Shown: in pieces, positions 16,865-24,936 of the stretch
Numbering within the stretch: position 1 is the first letter of the stretch
How the letters are laid out: the number at the start of each line of letters is the position of its first letter
From: Arthrobacter glacialis
GTDB lineage: Bacteria > Actinomycetota > Actinomycetes > Actinomycetales > Micrococcaceae
Direction: 5' to 3'
Assembly: GCF_002909445.1 (NCBI RefSeq)
Contig: NZ_PPXC01000019.1
Span: forward strand, 18,305-82,304
Length of the DNA: 64,000 nucleotides
Program-made: the position numbers and the translations under genes
Notes under the pieces: model-generated
Seen by the model: the letters and a program-made list of their open reading frames with translations, nothing else
Database searches by the model: none
What the model was told of the DNA's origin: nothing

Positions 16865-17680
16865 ATGTCCTCAGGTACGGAATCCCCGAAGCTGACGGAC
16901 GGGCAGAAACTGCTTTTGAAGCGTCTCGGTGTCACTATTGATGCCGGGACGCTTCGTCTTGCCCTGACACATAGGTCTTACGCCTATGAAAACGGTGGCA
17001 TCCCCACCAATGAGCGCCTGGAATTTTTGGGCGACTCCATTCTGGGTTTCTCCGTCACCGACGCGCTCTACCGCGAGAATCCCTTGTTGCCCGAAGGCGA
17101 GCTGGCCAAGCGCCGCTCCGCCGTGGTTTCCACCCGGGCCCTGGCGTCGATCGGGCGGTCACTGGGCGTTGGCGAATTCATCTACCTGGGCCAGGGCGAA
17201 CGCCTAACCAAGGGACGCAACAAATCCTCCATCCTGGCCGACACCATGGAGGCCCTCATCGGCGCCACCTACATGACCCATGGCATTGACGTGGCCCGTG
17301 ACCTGGTCATGCGCCTGGTGGGCCCGCTGCTGGCAGACTCCGCAGTTCTTGGCGCCGGCACCGACTGGAAAACCAACATCCAGGAAATTGCCGCAGCCCA
17401 GCATATGGGCGCCATCTCCTACCAAATTACCGGTGTTGGTCCCGACCACGACCGCTCCTTCACCGCACGCCTGCTCATCGGCGGCGAGCTCCACGGCACG
17501 GGCACCGGGCCGTCCAAGAAGGAAGCGGAGCGTTCGGCAGCCGCTGTTGCCTGGGTTGAGCTGGAGAAGCTTTTCCCGCAGAACCACGACGCCGGAACCC
17601 CCTCAGGAGCCGGCTCACCCGCTGCTGCTTCCGCCGACGCCTCTGGCGGGGCAACGGCCGCAACTGCCGCCGTCAAATAA
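16865..17680 (+). CDS. rnc: ribonuclease III
   Basis: 271 residues. RNase III cuts double-stranded RNA, including rRNA precursors. The signature ERLEFLGDS at 50-58 holds the catalytic acidic residues, with the second cluster at [11 protein letters not shown]. The C-terminal dsRNA-binding domain runs from about [12 protein letters not shown] to [13 protein letters not shown]. An Ala/Ser/Gly-rich tail of about 35 residues extends past it and is probably disordered. The ATG at 16865 follows AGGAG by six bases. The TAA overlaps the mutM ATG (TAATG). Confidence 0.96.
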   Translation: MSSGTESPKLTDGQKLLLKRLGVTIDAGTLRLALTHRSYAYENGGIPTNERLEFLGDSILGFSVTDALYRENPLLPEGELAKRRSAVVSTRALASIGRSLGVGEFIYLGQGERLTKGRNKSSILADTMEALIGATYMTHGIDVARDLVMRLVGPLLADSAVLGAGTDWKTNIQEIAAAQHMGAISYQITGVGPDHDRSFTARLLIGGELHGTGTGPSKKEAERSAAAVAWVELEKLFPQNHDAGTPSGAGSPAAASADASGGATAATAAVK

Positions 17681-18645
17681 TGCCTGAGCTGCCCGAAGTT
17701 GAGGTGGTGCGGCGCGGCCTTGAGCGCTGGATTGCCGGGCGCAGCATCACAGATGTTTCAGTGGTTGACCCCCGCTCCATTCGCCGCCACTCACTCGGTG
17801 CTGAAGATTTCCGCGGAAACCTGCTGGGCACCACAGTTCTGGACGTGGTGCGCCGCGGCAAGTTCCTGTGGATGCCACTAACGGATGACCCCTCGTCTTC
17901 TGCTGCGCCGCACACAGCACTTGTAGCCCACCTCGGCATGAGCGGTCAGTTGCTGGTGGAATCCCCGGAGCAGCCGCACGAGAAACATCTCAAGGTCCGG
18001 TTGTCCTTTTCACCCCGTGCGGATGCACCCGAGGAACTGCGCTTTGTTGACCAGCGCATCTTCGGCGGCCTGTTCGTCACCTCCCTGGTGCCCACCCCGG
18101 ACGGGGCACCAGGCGGCTCCGGGATGGCCGGTGTTGGCGCCGGGGACGGTTGGGCTTTGATCCCCGGCGAAGCTGCGCACATTGGCCGCGACCCGTTGGA
18201 CCCGTTCTTCTCGATTGCGGAGCTGCACAAGAAACTGCGGGCCCGCAAGACCGGGCTGAAACGTGCGCTCCTGGACCAGGGGCTGGTGTCCGGCATTGGT
18301 AACATCTATGCCGACGAGGCGCTCTGGGCAGCCAGGATGCATTATGCCAGGCCCACTGACACCCTGCGTCTGCCAGATACCGAACGGATCATCCATGCGG
18401 CCCATGACGTCATGACCAGGGCCCTGGATGCCGGTGGCACCAGCTTCGACTCGCTCTACGTCAACGTCAATGGGGCATCAGGCTATTTTTCCCGTTCCTT
18501 GAATGCTTATGGCCGTGAAGGTGAACCCTGCCATCGCTGCGTAGGACTGGGCTTGTCCACCAGAATTCGCCGGGACACCTTCATGAACAGGTCCTCTTAC
18601 AGCTGCCCTGTCTGCCAACCAAAGCCACGCAACGCCCGCCTGTAG
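17680..18645 (+). CDS. mutM: formamidopyrimidine-DNA glycosylase
   Basis: 321 residues. It removes 8-oxoguanine and other oxidised purines and cuts the strand (AP lyase). The N-terminal [14 protein letters not shown] supplies the catalytic Pro2 and Glu3. [11 protein letters not shown], the helix-two-turn-helix region [20 protein letters not shown], and the C-terminal zinc finger CHRC ... CPVC follow. A Gly/Pro-rich insert at about 145-165 makes it slightly longer than most Fpg proteins. It ends the DUF177-rpmF-rnc-mutM operon. Confidence 0.96.
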   Translation: MPELPEVEVVRRGLERWIAGRSITDVSVVDPRSIRRHSLGAEDFRGNLLGTTVLDVVRRGKFLWMPLTDDPSSSAAPHTALVAHLGMSGQLLVESPEQPHEKHLKVRLSFSPRADAPEELRFVDQRIFGGLFVTSLVPTPDGAPGGSGMAGVGAGDGWALIPGEAAHIGRDPLDPFFSIAELHKKLRARKTGLKRALLDQGLVSGIGNIYADEALWAARMHYARPTDTLRLPDTERIIHAAHDVMTRALDAGGTSFDSLYVNVNGASGYFSRSLNAYGREGEPCHRCVGLGLSTRIRRDTFMNRSSYSCPVCQPKPRNARL

Positions 18646-18681
18646 CCGGGTGCGAAATTGCTGCAGCCTGGGCTACGACAA

Positions 18682-18743
18682 CGTGAGTGCTGACCTTAGC
18701 CACCAGAAACTCTGTGTAACCATGCATCTCGCAGCGGAGATCA
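18682..18743 (-). repeat. 62-nt interspersed repeat, copy A
   Basis: On the minus strand this segment aligns without gaps over 62 bases to 19871-19932 and 46546-46607. Shared blocks are CTGCGAGATGC and GTGGCTAAGGTCAGCA. It lies between the mutM stop and the end of the broken AbiEi/DUF559 gene. The 18646-18786 gap contains nothing else recognisable. Confidence 0.75.
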
Positions 18744-18786
18744 GCAGAATCGTGAGTACTCCGGGCAGGTGGCTGGCCTAGATGTT

Positions 18787-19760
18787 TCATGCGGCAGCTT
18801 GCTGGGCAGCAAAATATGCAGCCATGATCCTAGCCATGAGAAGCTCTGGGTTGCTCAGATGCTGCCATTTGACGCGGATGAACCGCCAACCTTCCTCGAT
18901 CAGGGCATTTTCGCGTTCGCGCTCCTCTATCAATGCTTCGGCAGTGGGCTGGACGTCCAAGTCCTTGGTGTCGCCATCGAATTCGAGGATCAGCCGGATG
19001 CCGCGCCACGCAAATCCACGCGGAAGGAGCCACTGGCAGTGTCAAGCCACACTTGTTGCTCTGGTTGCTCGATGGACAGTTCCATCACCAGGAGGCGAGT
19101 TCTGGACTCACCCGCTGATTCCGAGTCGGCACTGAAGGCCTTGATGGCCCGGCGCGCCCGTTTGATGCCCCGGCAGCCAAGGAATCATTCCGCCAGCTCC
19201 GCCAGCTCCGCAAGTTCGTTCAGGTTCAGGCCTGCATGGAGCGCCGAATCACCAATAATGACAGCCTGTTCCAAGGAACCCCTCATGGCGCACTCCAATA
19301 CCGTCCTGGGCAGGCTGGTGTGGTGGGCCAAGCCAACCCCTGGAATGAACCGCTGGACGAGTTCCCTGGGGGCAATTTTGGCAAAGTGGACGGCGATATC
19401 CTGTGAGGTCCGTGCGGGTGAAGCACTGTAAGGCGTGCTGACATGAATCAGTTTTGAGCTGTTCCACAGCTGAAGATCATGTAGGCGTGCTGAACTGAAA
19501 TGCGAATACACATAGCTCCCATTGCCGGCGGCAATGTGGCCGGCAAGCACCAGCTTGTCTCTGTCCCAGGGTTTGGCCCCCTGCCACGTATGCATGGGAA
19601 CATACACCCCGCGCCTTAGGCGTAAGATCAGGTTCCGCTCCACGCCAGCCTCAATGATCCGCGTGTCCAATCCGGCATGGAGCAGCTGTCCCGTGGTGGC
19701 CACCACACGGTCCGAGGGCCAGAGGCTTGAAAAGGAGTTCGCTACAGTGTGGATGTCCAT
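18787..19760 (-). pseudogene. AbiEi-antitoxin-like / DUF559 (Vsr-like) protein, disrupted
   Basis: From the ATG at 19760 (MDIHTVANSFSSLWPSDRV) the frame shows the N-terminal winged-helix region of AbiEi-type proteins (VVATTGQLLHAGLDTRIIEA, RLRRGVYVP) and the following domain. It meets an in-frame TGA at 19185-19187. Behind it the same frame goes on (IKRARRAIKAFSADSESAGE), and near 19010-19014 one base is missing. In the shifted frame the C-terminal DUF559 fold continues (RGIRLILEFDGDTKDLD, EERERENALIEEGWRFIRV) to a stop at 18787-18789. A stop plus a frameshift make it a pseudogene. Intact relatives are common in Arthrobacter-like genomes, mostly as lone genes of unproven defence role. Confidence 0.75.
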
Positions 19761-19870
19761 GGGGTTGATTCTGGAAAGAATAGGGTCTGCGGGGCAAGGG
19801 CCCAACCCGCCAAAACGGGAAATCTGTGGACAACACAGGGTCGGATCCGCATGGACACGAAATCTTTTAA

Positions 19871-19932
19871 TGACCCTGGCTGCGAGATGCTTGGTTGCAC
19901 GGTGATTCTTGTGGCTAAGGTCAGCATTCGTG
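19871..19932 (+). repeat. 62-nt interspersed repeat, copy B
   Basis: Gapless counterpart of copies A and C: TGCGAGATGC at 19881-19890, then GTGGCTAAGGTCAGCATTCG at 19911-19930. It lies between the start of the broken AbiEi/DUF559 gene and the end of oleD. Confidence 0.75.
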
Positions 19933-19956
19933 CGGACCGGCCGGCAGTGTGGCTGC

Positions 19957-20976
19957 CTAACCCTGCGCCCGGTAGTGCGCGGCCAGCTTCGCCAGGCCCT
20001 CATCGAGGGAGACGGCAGGCGTCCAATCAAGGACAGCCTGCGTGTGGCGCTGGTCAAACCAGTGCGCTGTGGAGAGCTGCTCGGCCAAGAAACGGGTCAT
20101 GGGAGGCTCATCATGAACCCAGCCGCGGCTGCCTGCAGCCGTCCAGGCCTTCTCAATAGCGGAACCGGCGCCTCTGGCCAGCCAGCCGGGAACCGAGTAT
20201 CCCGGTGCCTTTACGCCGGCGGCCGCGCAAATGCCTGCAATCAGCTCACCAACCGGGCGGGGTTCGCCATTTGTCACCACGAGAGCCTGGCCGTGGGCGT
20301 AGTCCATGCGTTCCAGTCCGCGCACAATGGCCTCGGCAGCATTGTCCACATAGGTGGTGTCAATCAGGGCGCGGCCGCCGTCCAGCAGTGGAAGCCTGCC
20401 GGCGCGGGCGCGTTCCACCACGCGCTCCACCAGCTGGGTGTCGCCGGGACCCCACACAATGTGCGGGCGGATGGCTGTCGCTCTGAAGGTGGGGGAGTCT
20501 TCGGCCAGGGCCATTTCCTCGGCGGCAGCTTTGGAGCGGGCGTAGTGGCCGCGGGCAAATTCCGGGCTGGCAGCGCCTGCTCCACTGCCAACAATGGACG
20601 CGCCAAGATGGGCCACCGACGGGGAGGACACAAACACAAAGTCACGCACCCCCGCATGCTGGGCAGCCGTGATGAGTTGCCGGGTTCCAACAATGTTGGT
20701 GGCCACGAACTCATCCCACGCACCGGTGAAGGACACCTTGGCAGCCAGGTGAACTATGGCGTCGACGCCGTGGACTGCGCGGGCTGCCACATCTGGATCG
20801 GCCACGGAACCCTGCAGTGAATCCCACGGGGCGTCAACGGCCCGGCGCTGCAAGGTCACCACCGAGTATCCGCGGTCAAAGAGCAGCTGCGCCACGGAAC
20901 GGCCCAGCAAACCGCTGGTTCCTGTCACTAGGACCCGGCGGCCACCGCCAACAACGCCGGGCCCGGACGTGCTCAT
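19957..20976 (-). CDS. oleD: OleD, NAD(P)-dependent 2-alkyl-3-ketoalkanoate reductase of olefin synthesis
   Basis: 339 residues, short-chain (3beta-HSD-like extended) reductase. The nucleotide motif is VLVTGTSGLLGRSVAQLL, and HLAAKVSFTGAW, FVFVSSPSVAHLG and the catalytic Tyr-Lys pair YARSK are visible. OleD reduces the beta-keto acid made by OleA to a beta-hydroxy acid. The ATG overlaps the oleBC stop by four bases (ATGA), so the genes are coupled. The order oleA-oleBC-oleD agrees with the actinobacterial arrangement known from Micrococcus and relatives. The call rests mainly on context; alone it would be only an NAD-dependent epimerase/dehydratase. Confidence 0.87.
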   Translation of the reverse strand: MSTSGPGVVGGGRRVLVTGTSGLLGRSVAQLLFDRGYSVVTLQRRAVDAPWDSLQGSVADPDVAARAVHGVDAIVHLAAKVSFTGAWDEFVATNIVGTRQLITAAQHAGVRDFVFVSSPSVAHLGASIVGSGAGAASPEFARGHYARSKAAAEEMALAEDSPTFRATAIRPHIVWGPGDTQLVERVVERARAGRLPLLDGGRALIDTTYVDNAAEAIVRGLERMDYAHGQALVVTNGEPRPVGELIAGICAAAGVKAPGYSVPGWLARGAGSAIEKAWTAAGSRGWVHDEPPMTRFLAEQLSTAHWFDQRHTQAVLDWTPAVSLDEGLAKLAAHYRAQG

Positions 20977-23666
20977 GGACGTCCGGCCTTCTCGCCGGCA
21001 AGCATCCGCCCGGCCCAGCGGGAGAGCTTGGCACGGTCGATCTTGGAATTGTGCCGCACATCAGTGGGCATGGAATCGATCACAAGAACTGCTGCCAGTG
21101 GCATATCCACGCTCAACGCCGCAGCACGCACCTCGGCGGCCAGGGCTGGGGACGCTAGGCCGGAACGCTTTGGCGCCGGATTGGTCTCAACGATGGCCAC
21201 CGCTACTTGCGTCCCGGCAGGCCCAATGCCCACCACGGCCGCGCGGGCCACTGACGGGACGAGCTCCACTGCCTGTTCGGCGGCAACAGGTGTTTTGACG
21301 CCAGCCGGGGTGCACAGAATGTGCTCCATCCGGCCCTCCACCCAGAGACGCCCTTGCGCATCAAGATGGCCAATGTCGCCGCTGCGATGCCAGCCAGGTA
21401 TGGAGGTGCTGCGCTGCTGCGTGATCCACAAACGGTCGTAGCGTTCCTTGACATGCGCGGCGCTGACAAGGATTTCCCCCGTGACCGACGCATCGAAAGT
21501 AGGCGTGGGAATCACCTGTCCGTCGGCATCGATGGGCGCAATGGCCACCTGGGCGCCGCTGACGGGCAGGCCAACGCAGACGCCGTTGCCAACACCGGCA
21601 GCGCCGATCCCGGCCAGGTCAATGTCCGTCACCGGCAGCGCTTCAGTCATGCCATAAGGGGTGTGCAGGGCCGCGTTGGGCGCCAGCGTTTGCACCTGGT
21701 GCAACAGTTGTTCGGCCAGGGGGGCCCCGGCTGACAAGAGGAGTTCGACTCCGGCCAGGGCCTTTTGCTGCCCGGGCGCCAGTTGCGCAGCGGTTGCCAC
21801 AACATTCACCAGGGCCGCTGGTGAGGCGAACACCACAGTGGCGTTGATGGCTGCCGCGGCATTGGCAAGGGCCGCGGCAGTGAGTGTGCGCGGCGCCGTG
21901 ACATCCATGTCCGGGGTCACGGTGGTGGCGCCAAGGGCCGGTCCCAGCAGCGCGAAGGGGGCGAACCCTGCCACGAGGGCCGTCCCCGCATCCAGTGAAT
22001 ACGTTGCCGCCAGGGTGTCCCGCATGGCGGCCAGGCGGCGGTGCGTGTAAACAACACCCTTGGCAGGACCCGTGGATCCGGAGGTAAACAACACGGCCGC
22101 ATCGGTCTCTGGATCGGCTGTGCTAAACCCGGGGCGGGTGCCGGCCAGGCGCTCCACACGCCCATTGGCCATGAGCTGCGGAATGGTGGCGGCTACGTTC
22201 AGGACCGTCTTGCGTGCTGTGGCCGTGGCAGGGGTGAAGTCTTCTGCCGCAATCTTGACGCCCGGCCAGTTGTAGAGGCGGGCGCCCAGCAGGGCCTTTT
22301 CAATGCCTATCAAGTAGTCCGGGCCGGCGCCCTTGATGGCACGGCTCATGCCACGGGTGCCGAGTCCGGCGTCGGCCACCACAATGATGGCACCCAGGCG
22401 CAGGCATGCATAGATGAGCGTGGTCAGGTTGATGCCCGGAGGCACCAGCAAACTCACCCGGTCCCCGGCCGTGACGCCGAGTTCCCGCAGTCCTGCTGCG
22501 AGGTCATCAACGTCCCGGGCGAGTTCTGCCCAGCTCAATTTCTTGGTGGAACCGTTGGGCAGCATGTCAACCACGGCCGCAGACGTCTCCGCACGGCGGG
22601 CATCGAGCTGCGCCAGCATGGGCGTAAACGCGCCTGCATCCCCGGCGTGGCCTGGGGCCGCGTCCGCCAGGGCCCCGCGGTGAGCTTGCGAGCGGCTGGG
22701 GACGTTCTGCGCCAGCCAGGCGAACGTGGGTGTGGCGATGTCCCGGTCTTCTTGCACCAAGTGGCTGGCGCCTTCAAAGCGGTGCACATCAGCGTGCGGC
22801 AGCCGGGTCAACAGATCACGCAGGTACCTGTCGGAGAATACAGGATCCTTGGGGCCCCACAGCATGAACGCGGGAACATCCAGAGTGCGAATGCCGGAGG
22901 ACACGGCATCCAGGGCCGGCCACGACGGGTGCCCTTCACCGGCCGGAATGTCGGCCACAAAATTCCCCACGCCGTCGCGCCGTGCCGCGCTGCGGTACGG
23001 CGCCATGAATGCCGCACGGACATCCTCGCTCAACGCCGGCTGCGCCAGACCGTGTGTGACGGACAAGAATGCGGGCGAAGTCTTGGTGCCCCAGGGGTGC
23101 ACGGCCGGATGCAAGGCAAGCTTCAAGGCCGGTGGCAGCGTGAAACCGCCCGGGTGGACTGCAGTGTTTGTTAGCACGACGCCGGCCAGCTGGTCCCGGT
23201 GTCGGGTGGCCCAGCCCAGTGAGATGATGCCGCCCCAGTCGTGGCCCACACTGACCACTGGACCAGCAAGGCCCAAGGCGTCGGTGAGGTCGCCAAGATC
23301 GGTGATCCGGTCCTCTAGCCGGCGGAAGGTGCCTGTGCGCTCGGAGAAGCCCATGTCCAGCTGGTCCACGGCTATGACACGCCAGGGACCGCCGGCAGCC
23401 ACGGCGGCAGGGGAGGTGGCTCCAGCCAGCAGGGTGCGCCACAAGTAGGACCAGGTGGGGTTGCCGTGTACGCACAGCAAGGTGCCCACAGGCTCCATGC
23501 CCGTGGCAGCAACATCGTCAGCGTTGTCCAAAAAATGCCATTGGCGGCTGGTTCCCGGGGAGTCCACCGGTGCCGTTGAGGGCACGGATAGCGTCCGACG
23601 CCAGCCTGCCCTGACGCCGGGCCACGGCTCGGGAAGTTCTGTGACGGGCAAAGCCGCAGCTACCAC
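20973..23666 (-). CDS. oleBC: OleBC fusion: beta-lactone decarboxylase (OleB) and beta-lactone synthetase (OleC)
   Basis: 897 residues. The N-terminal part (about 40-390) is a haloalkane-dehalogenase-like alpha/beta hydrolase: CVHGNPTWSYLW, nucleophile Asp143 in VGHDWGG, acid in WGPKDPVFSD, His in EGASHLVQED. It corresponds to OleB, which decarboxylates a cis-beta-lactone to a cis-alkene. After a linker (about 390-420) comes an AMP-dependent synthetase (OleC) with P-loop LFTSGSTGPAKGVVYTHRR, LLSAGAPLAEQLL, YGMTEALPVTD and GDIGHLDAQGRLWVEGR. The GTG start at 23666 overlaps the oleA stop (GTGGTAG) behind GGAA; the long frame to 23912 only shadows oleA. The fused form is the actinobacterial one. 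Confidence 0.92.
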   Translation of the reverse strand: MVAAALPVTELPEPWPGVRAGWRRTLSVPSTAPVDSPGTSRQWHFLDNADDVAATGMEPVGTLLCVHGNPTWSYLWRTLLAGATSPAAVAAGGPWRVIAVDQLDMGFSERTGTFRRLEDRITDLGDLTDALGLAGPVVSVGHDWGGIISLGWATRHRDQLAGVVLTNTAVHPGGFTLPPALKLALHPAVHPWGTKTSPAFLSVTHGLAQPALSEDVRAAFMAPYRSAARRDGVGNFVADIPAGEGHPSWPALDAVSSGIRTLDVPAFMLWGPKDPVFSDRYLRDLLTRLPHADVHRFEGASHLVQEDRDIATPTFAWLAQNVPSRSQAHRGALADAAPGHAGDAGAFTPMLAQLDARRAETSAAVVDMLPNGSTKKLSWAELARDVDDLAAGLRELGVTAGDRVSLLVPPGINLTTLIYACLRLGAIIVVADAGLGTRGMSRAIKGAGPDYLIGIEKALLGARLYNWPGVKIAAEDFTPATATARKTVLNVAATIPQLMANGRVERLAGTRPGFSTADPETDAAVLFTSGSTGPAKGVVYTHRRLAAMRDTLAATYSLDAGTALVAGFAPFALLGPALGATTVTPDMDVTAPRTLTAAALANAAAAINATVVFASPAALVNVVATAAQLAPGQQKALAGVELLLSAGAPLAEQLLHQVQTLAPNAALHTPYGMTEALPVTDIDLAGIGAAGVGNGVCVGLPVSGAQVAIAPIDADGQVIPTPTFDASVTGEILVSAAHVKERYDRLWITQQRSTSIPGWHRSGDIGHLDAQGRLWVEGRMEHILCTPAGVKTPVAAEQAVELVPSVARAAVVGIGPAGTQVAVAIVETNPAPKRSGLASPALAAEVRAAALSVDMPLAAVLVIDSMPTDVRHNSKIDRAKLSRWAGRMLAGEKAGRP

Positions 23667-24685
23667 TGAATTTCCATCATGGTGGTGTTCAGTCCAGAGC
23701 CCACGCCCATGCAGAGAACCCTGTCTCCGCTGTTGAGGGTGTGGGATTCCTGTGCCAGGGTCATGGGCAGCGATGCCGGGCCCACATTGCCCCACTTGGG
23801 GAATGTCATAGGTACCTTGGAGCGCACCAGGTTCACAGCCTTGATGATGGCGTTGGTGTAGGAGTTGGAGACCTGGTGGGTGACGTACCTGTCCATGGAG
23901 CCCCACTCCCAACCATCGGTGTGGGCCTCATCCCAGGCATCGGTGACAAGCTTCAAACCGTTGTCCAGCAGGCCCTTGGTGTCGGTGAACATGCCGTCGG
24001 GGCCGCCAACGCACAATTCGTGGTGTTCGGTGCCCGCGCGGGAAACACCGCCCAAAATGCGGTGTCCGTCTGGATGAAGATCCGCCGGGCCGATCACGGC
24101 GGCTGCTGCGCCGGAGCCCAGAGTCAAGGTGGCAAACTCGCGCAAGTAGTCCTCGCGGGTTGAGGTCTCCGCATTCAAGCGCCGGAAAGTTGTCTCCTGG
24201 GTGGCCTGGGCGTCCTCGCCGGCCACAATAAGTGCGTATTTGATCTGGCCGGAATCAATCATGTTCGCGGCGAGCGTCATTCCGTTGACAAAGCCCAGGC
24301 AGGCATTCGCCACATCAAAGTTCATGGCCGAGGACGGCAGGCCCAAACCGTTGTGAATCTTCACGGCAACTGAGGGCTCCAAGTTGCGGCGGGTGACGCT
24401 GGTGTTGATCAGCAGGCCCACCTGGCTGGCATCAATGCCGGACTCCGCCAGGGCCTTGGCGCCTGCCTCTATGGCGGCGTCGTCAAAGGATGTTCCGGGT
24501 GCCCACCAGCGGCGTTCCTCAACACCGGCAACTCGCTCAAGCAAGCGCTTGGACAGGCGCAGCCGTTTCAGGCTCGGGGCTAGGCGGTCATCAAAATCGC
24601 TGGAACGGACAACTACCGGAGCCTCAATGCTGGAGACGGCAAGCAAGGCAGTGTTGTGGTGTCGAAACGTAGCATTGCCGATCAA
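23660..24685 (-). CDS. oleA: OleA, thiolase-superfamily head-to-head acyl-CoA condensing enzyme
   Basis: 341 residues. OleA condenses two fatty acyl-CoA molecules to a 2-alkyl-3-ketoalkanoic acid, the first step of long-chain olefin synthesis. It resembles FabH; the active-site Cys is in VANACLGFVNG, His in VTHQVSNSY, the Asn region in KWGNVGPASLP, and the Glu needed for OleA-type catalysis is in RRNLEPSVAVKI. Homologues start xxGNATFRH, which places the start at the TTG 24685 (LIGNATFRHHN). The upstream frame to 24799 lacks similarity and enters the region divergent from smc. First gene of the coupled operon. Confidence 0.9.
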   Translation of the reverse strand: MIGNATFRHHNTALLAVSSIEAPVVVRSSDFDDRLAPSLKRLRLSKRLLERVAGVEERRWWAPGTSFDDAAIEAGAKALAESGIDASQVGLLINTSVTRRNLEPSVAVKIHNGLGLPSSAMNFDVANACLGFVNGMTLAANMIDSGQIKYALIVAGEDAQATQETTFRRLNAETSTREDYLREFATLTLGSGAAAAVIGPADLHPDGHRILGGVSRAGTEHHELCVGGPDGMFTDTKGLLDNGLKLVTDAWDEAHTDGWEWGSMDRYVTHQVSNSYTNAIIKAVNLVRSKVPMTFPKWGNVGPASLPMTLAQESHTLNSGDRVLCMGVGSGLNTTMMEIQW

Positions 24686-24936
24686 GTTCCAGCCTTTTTC
24701 TTGAGAGATTCGGTGACATTTGGCACCGGAAATCCAGTGACCTGATCCTGATTCACGGGATGTTCTCTGCAGCAGCCCCCATGGTTCATCAAGACCCACC
24801 CTTAACTATGCACCTTTTAGGGGTGTTCATGCACATACGCCACAACGCATACACGCGGTGCCTGCCCCGGTGCACGGAGCCATTTCACGGTAGATTGGCT
24901 TGTGAGAAACAGTCCGGCGCAGGAGAAGAAACCAGT

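Noticed and set aside
18769-19431. 220-codon plus-strand open frame over the AbiEi/DUF559 region
   Set aside because: The minus strand carries recognisable AbiEi and DUF559 motifs in pieces, which identifies the plus frame as antisense.
22041-23174. 377-codon plus-strand open frame antisense to oleBC
   Set aside because: Composition typical of an antisense frame at high GC; OleBC motifs are clear on the minus strand.
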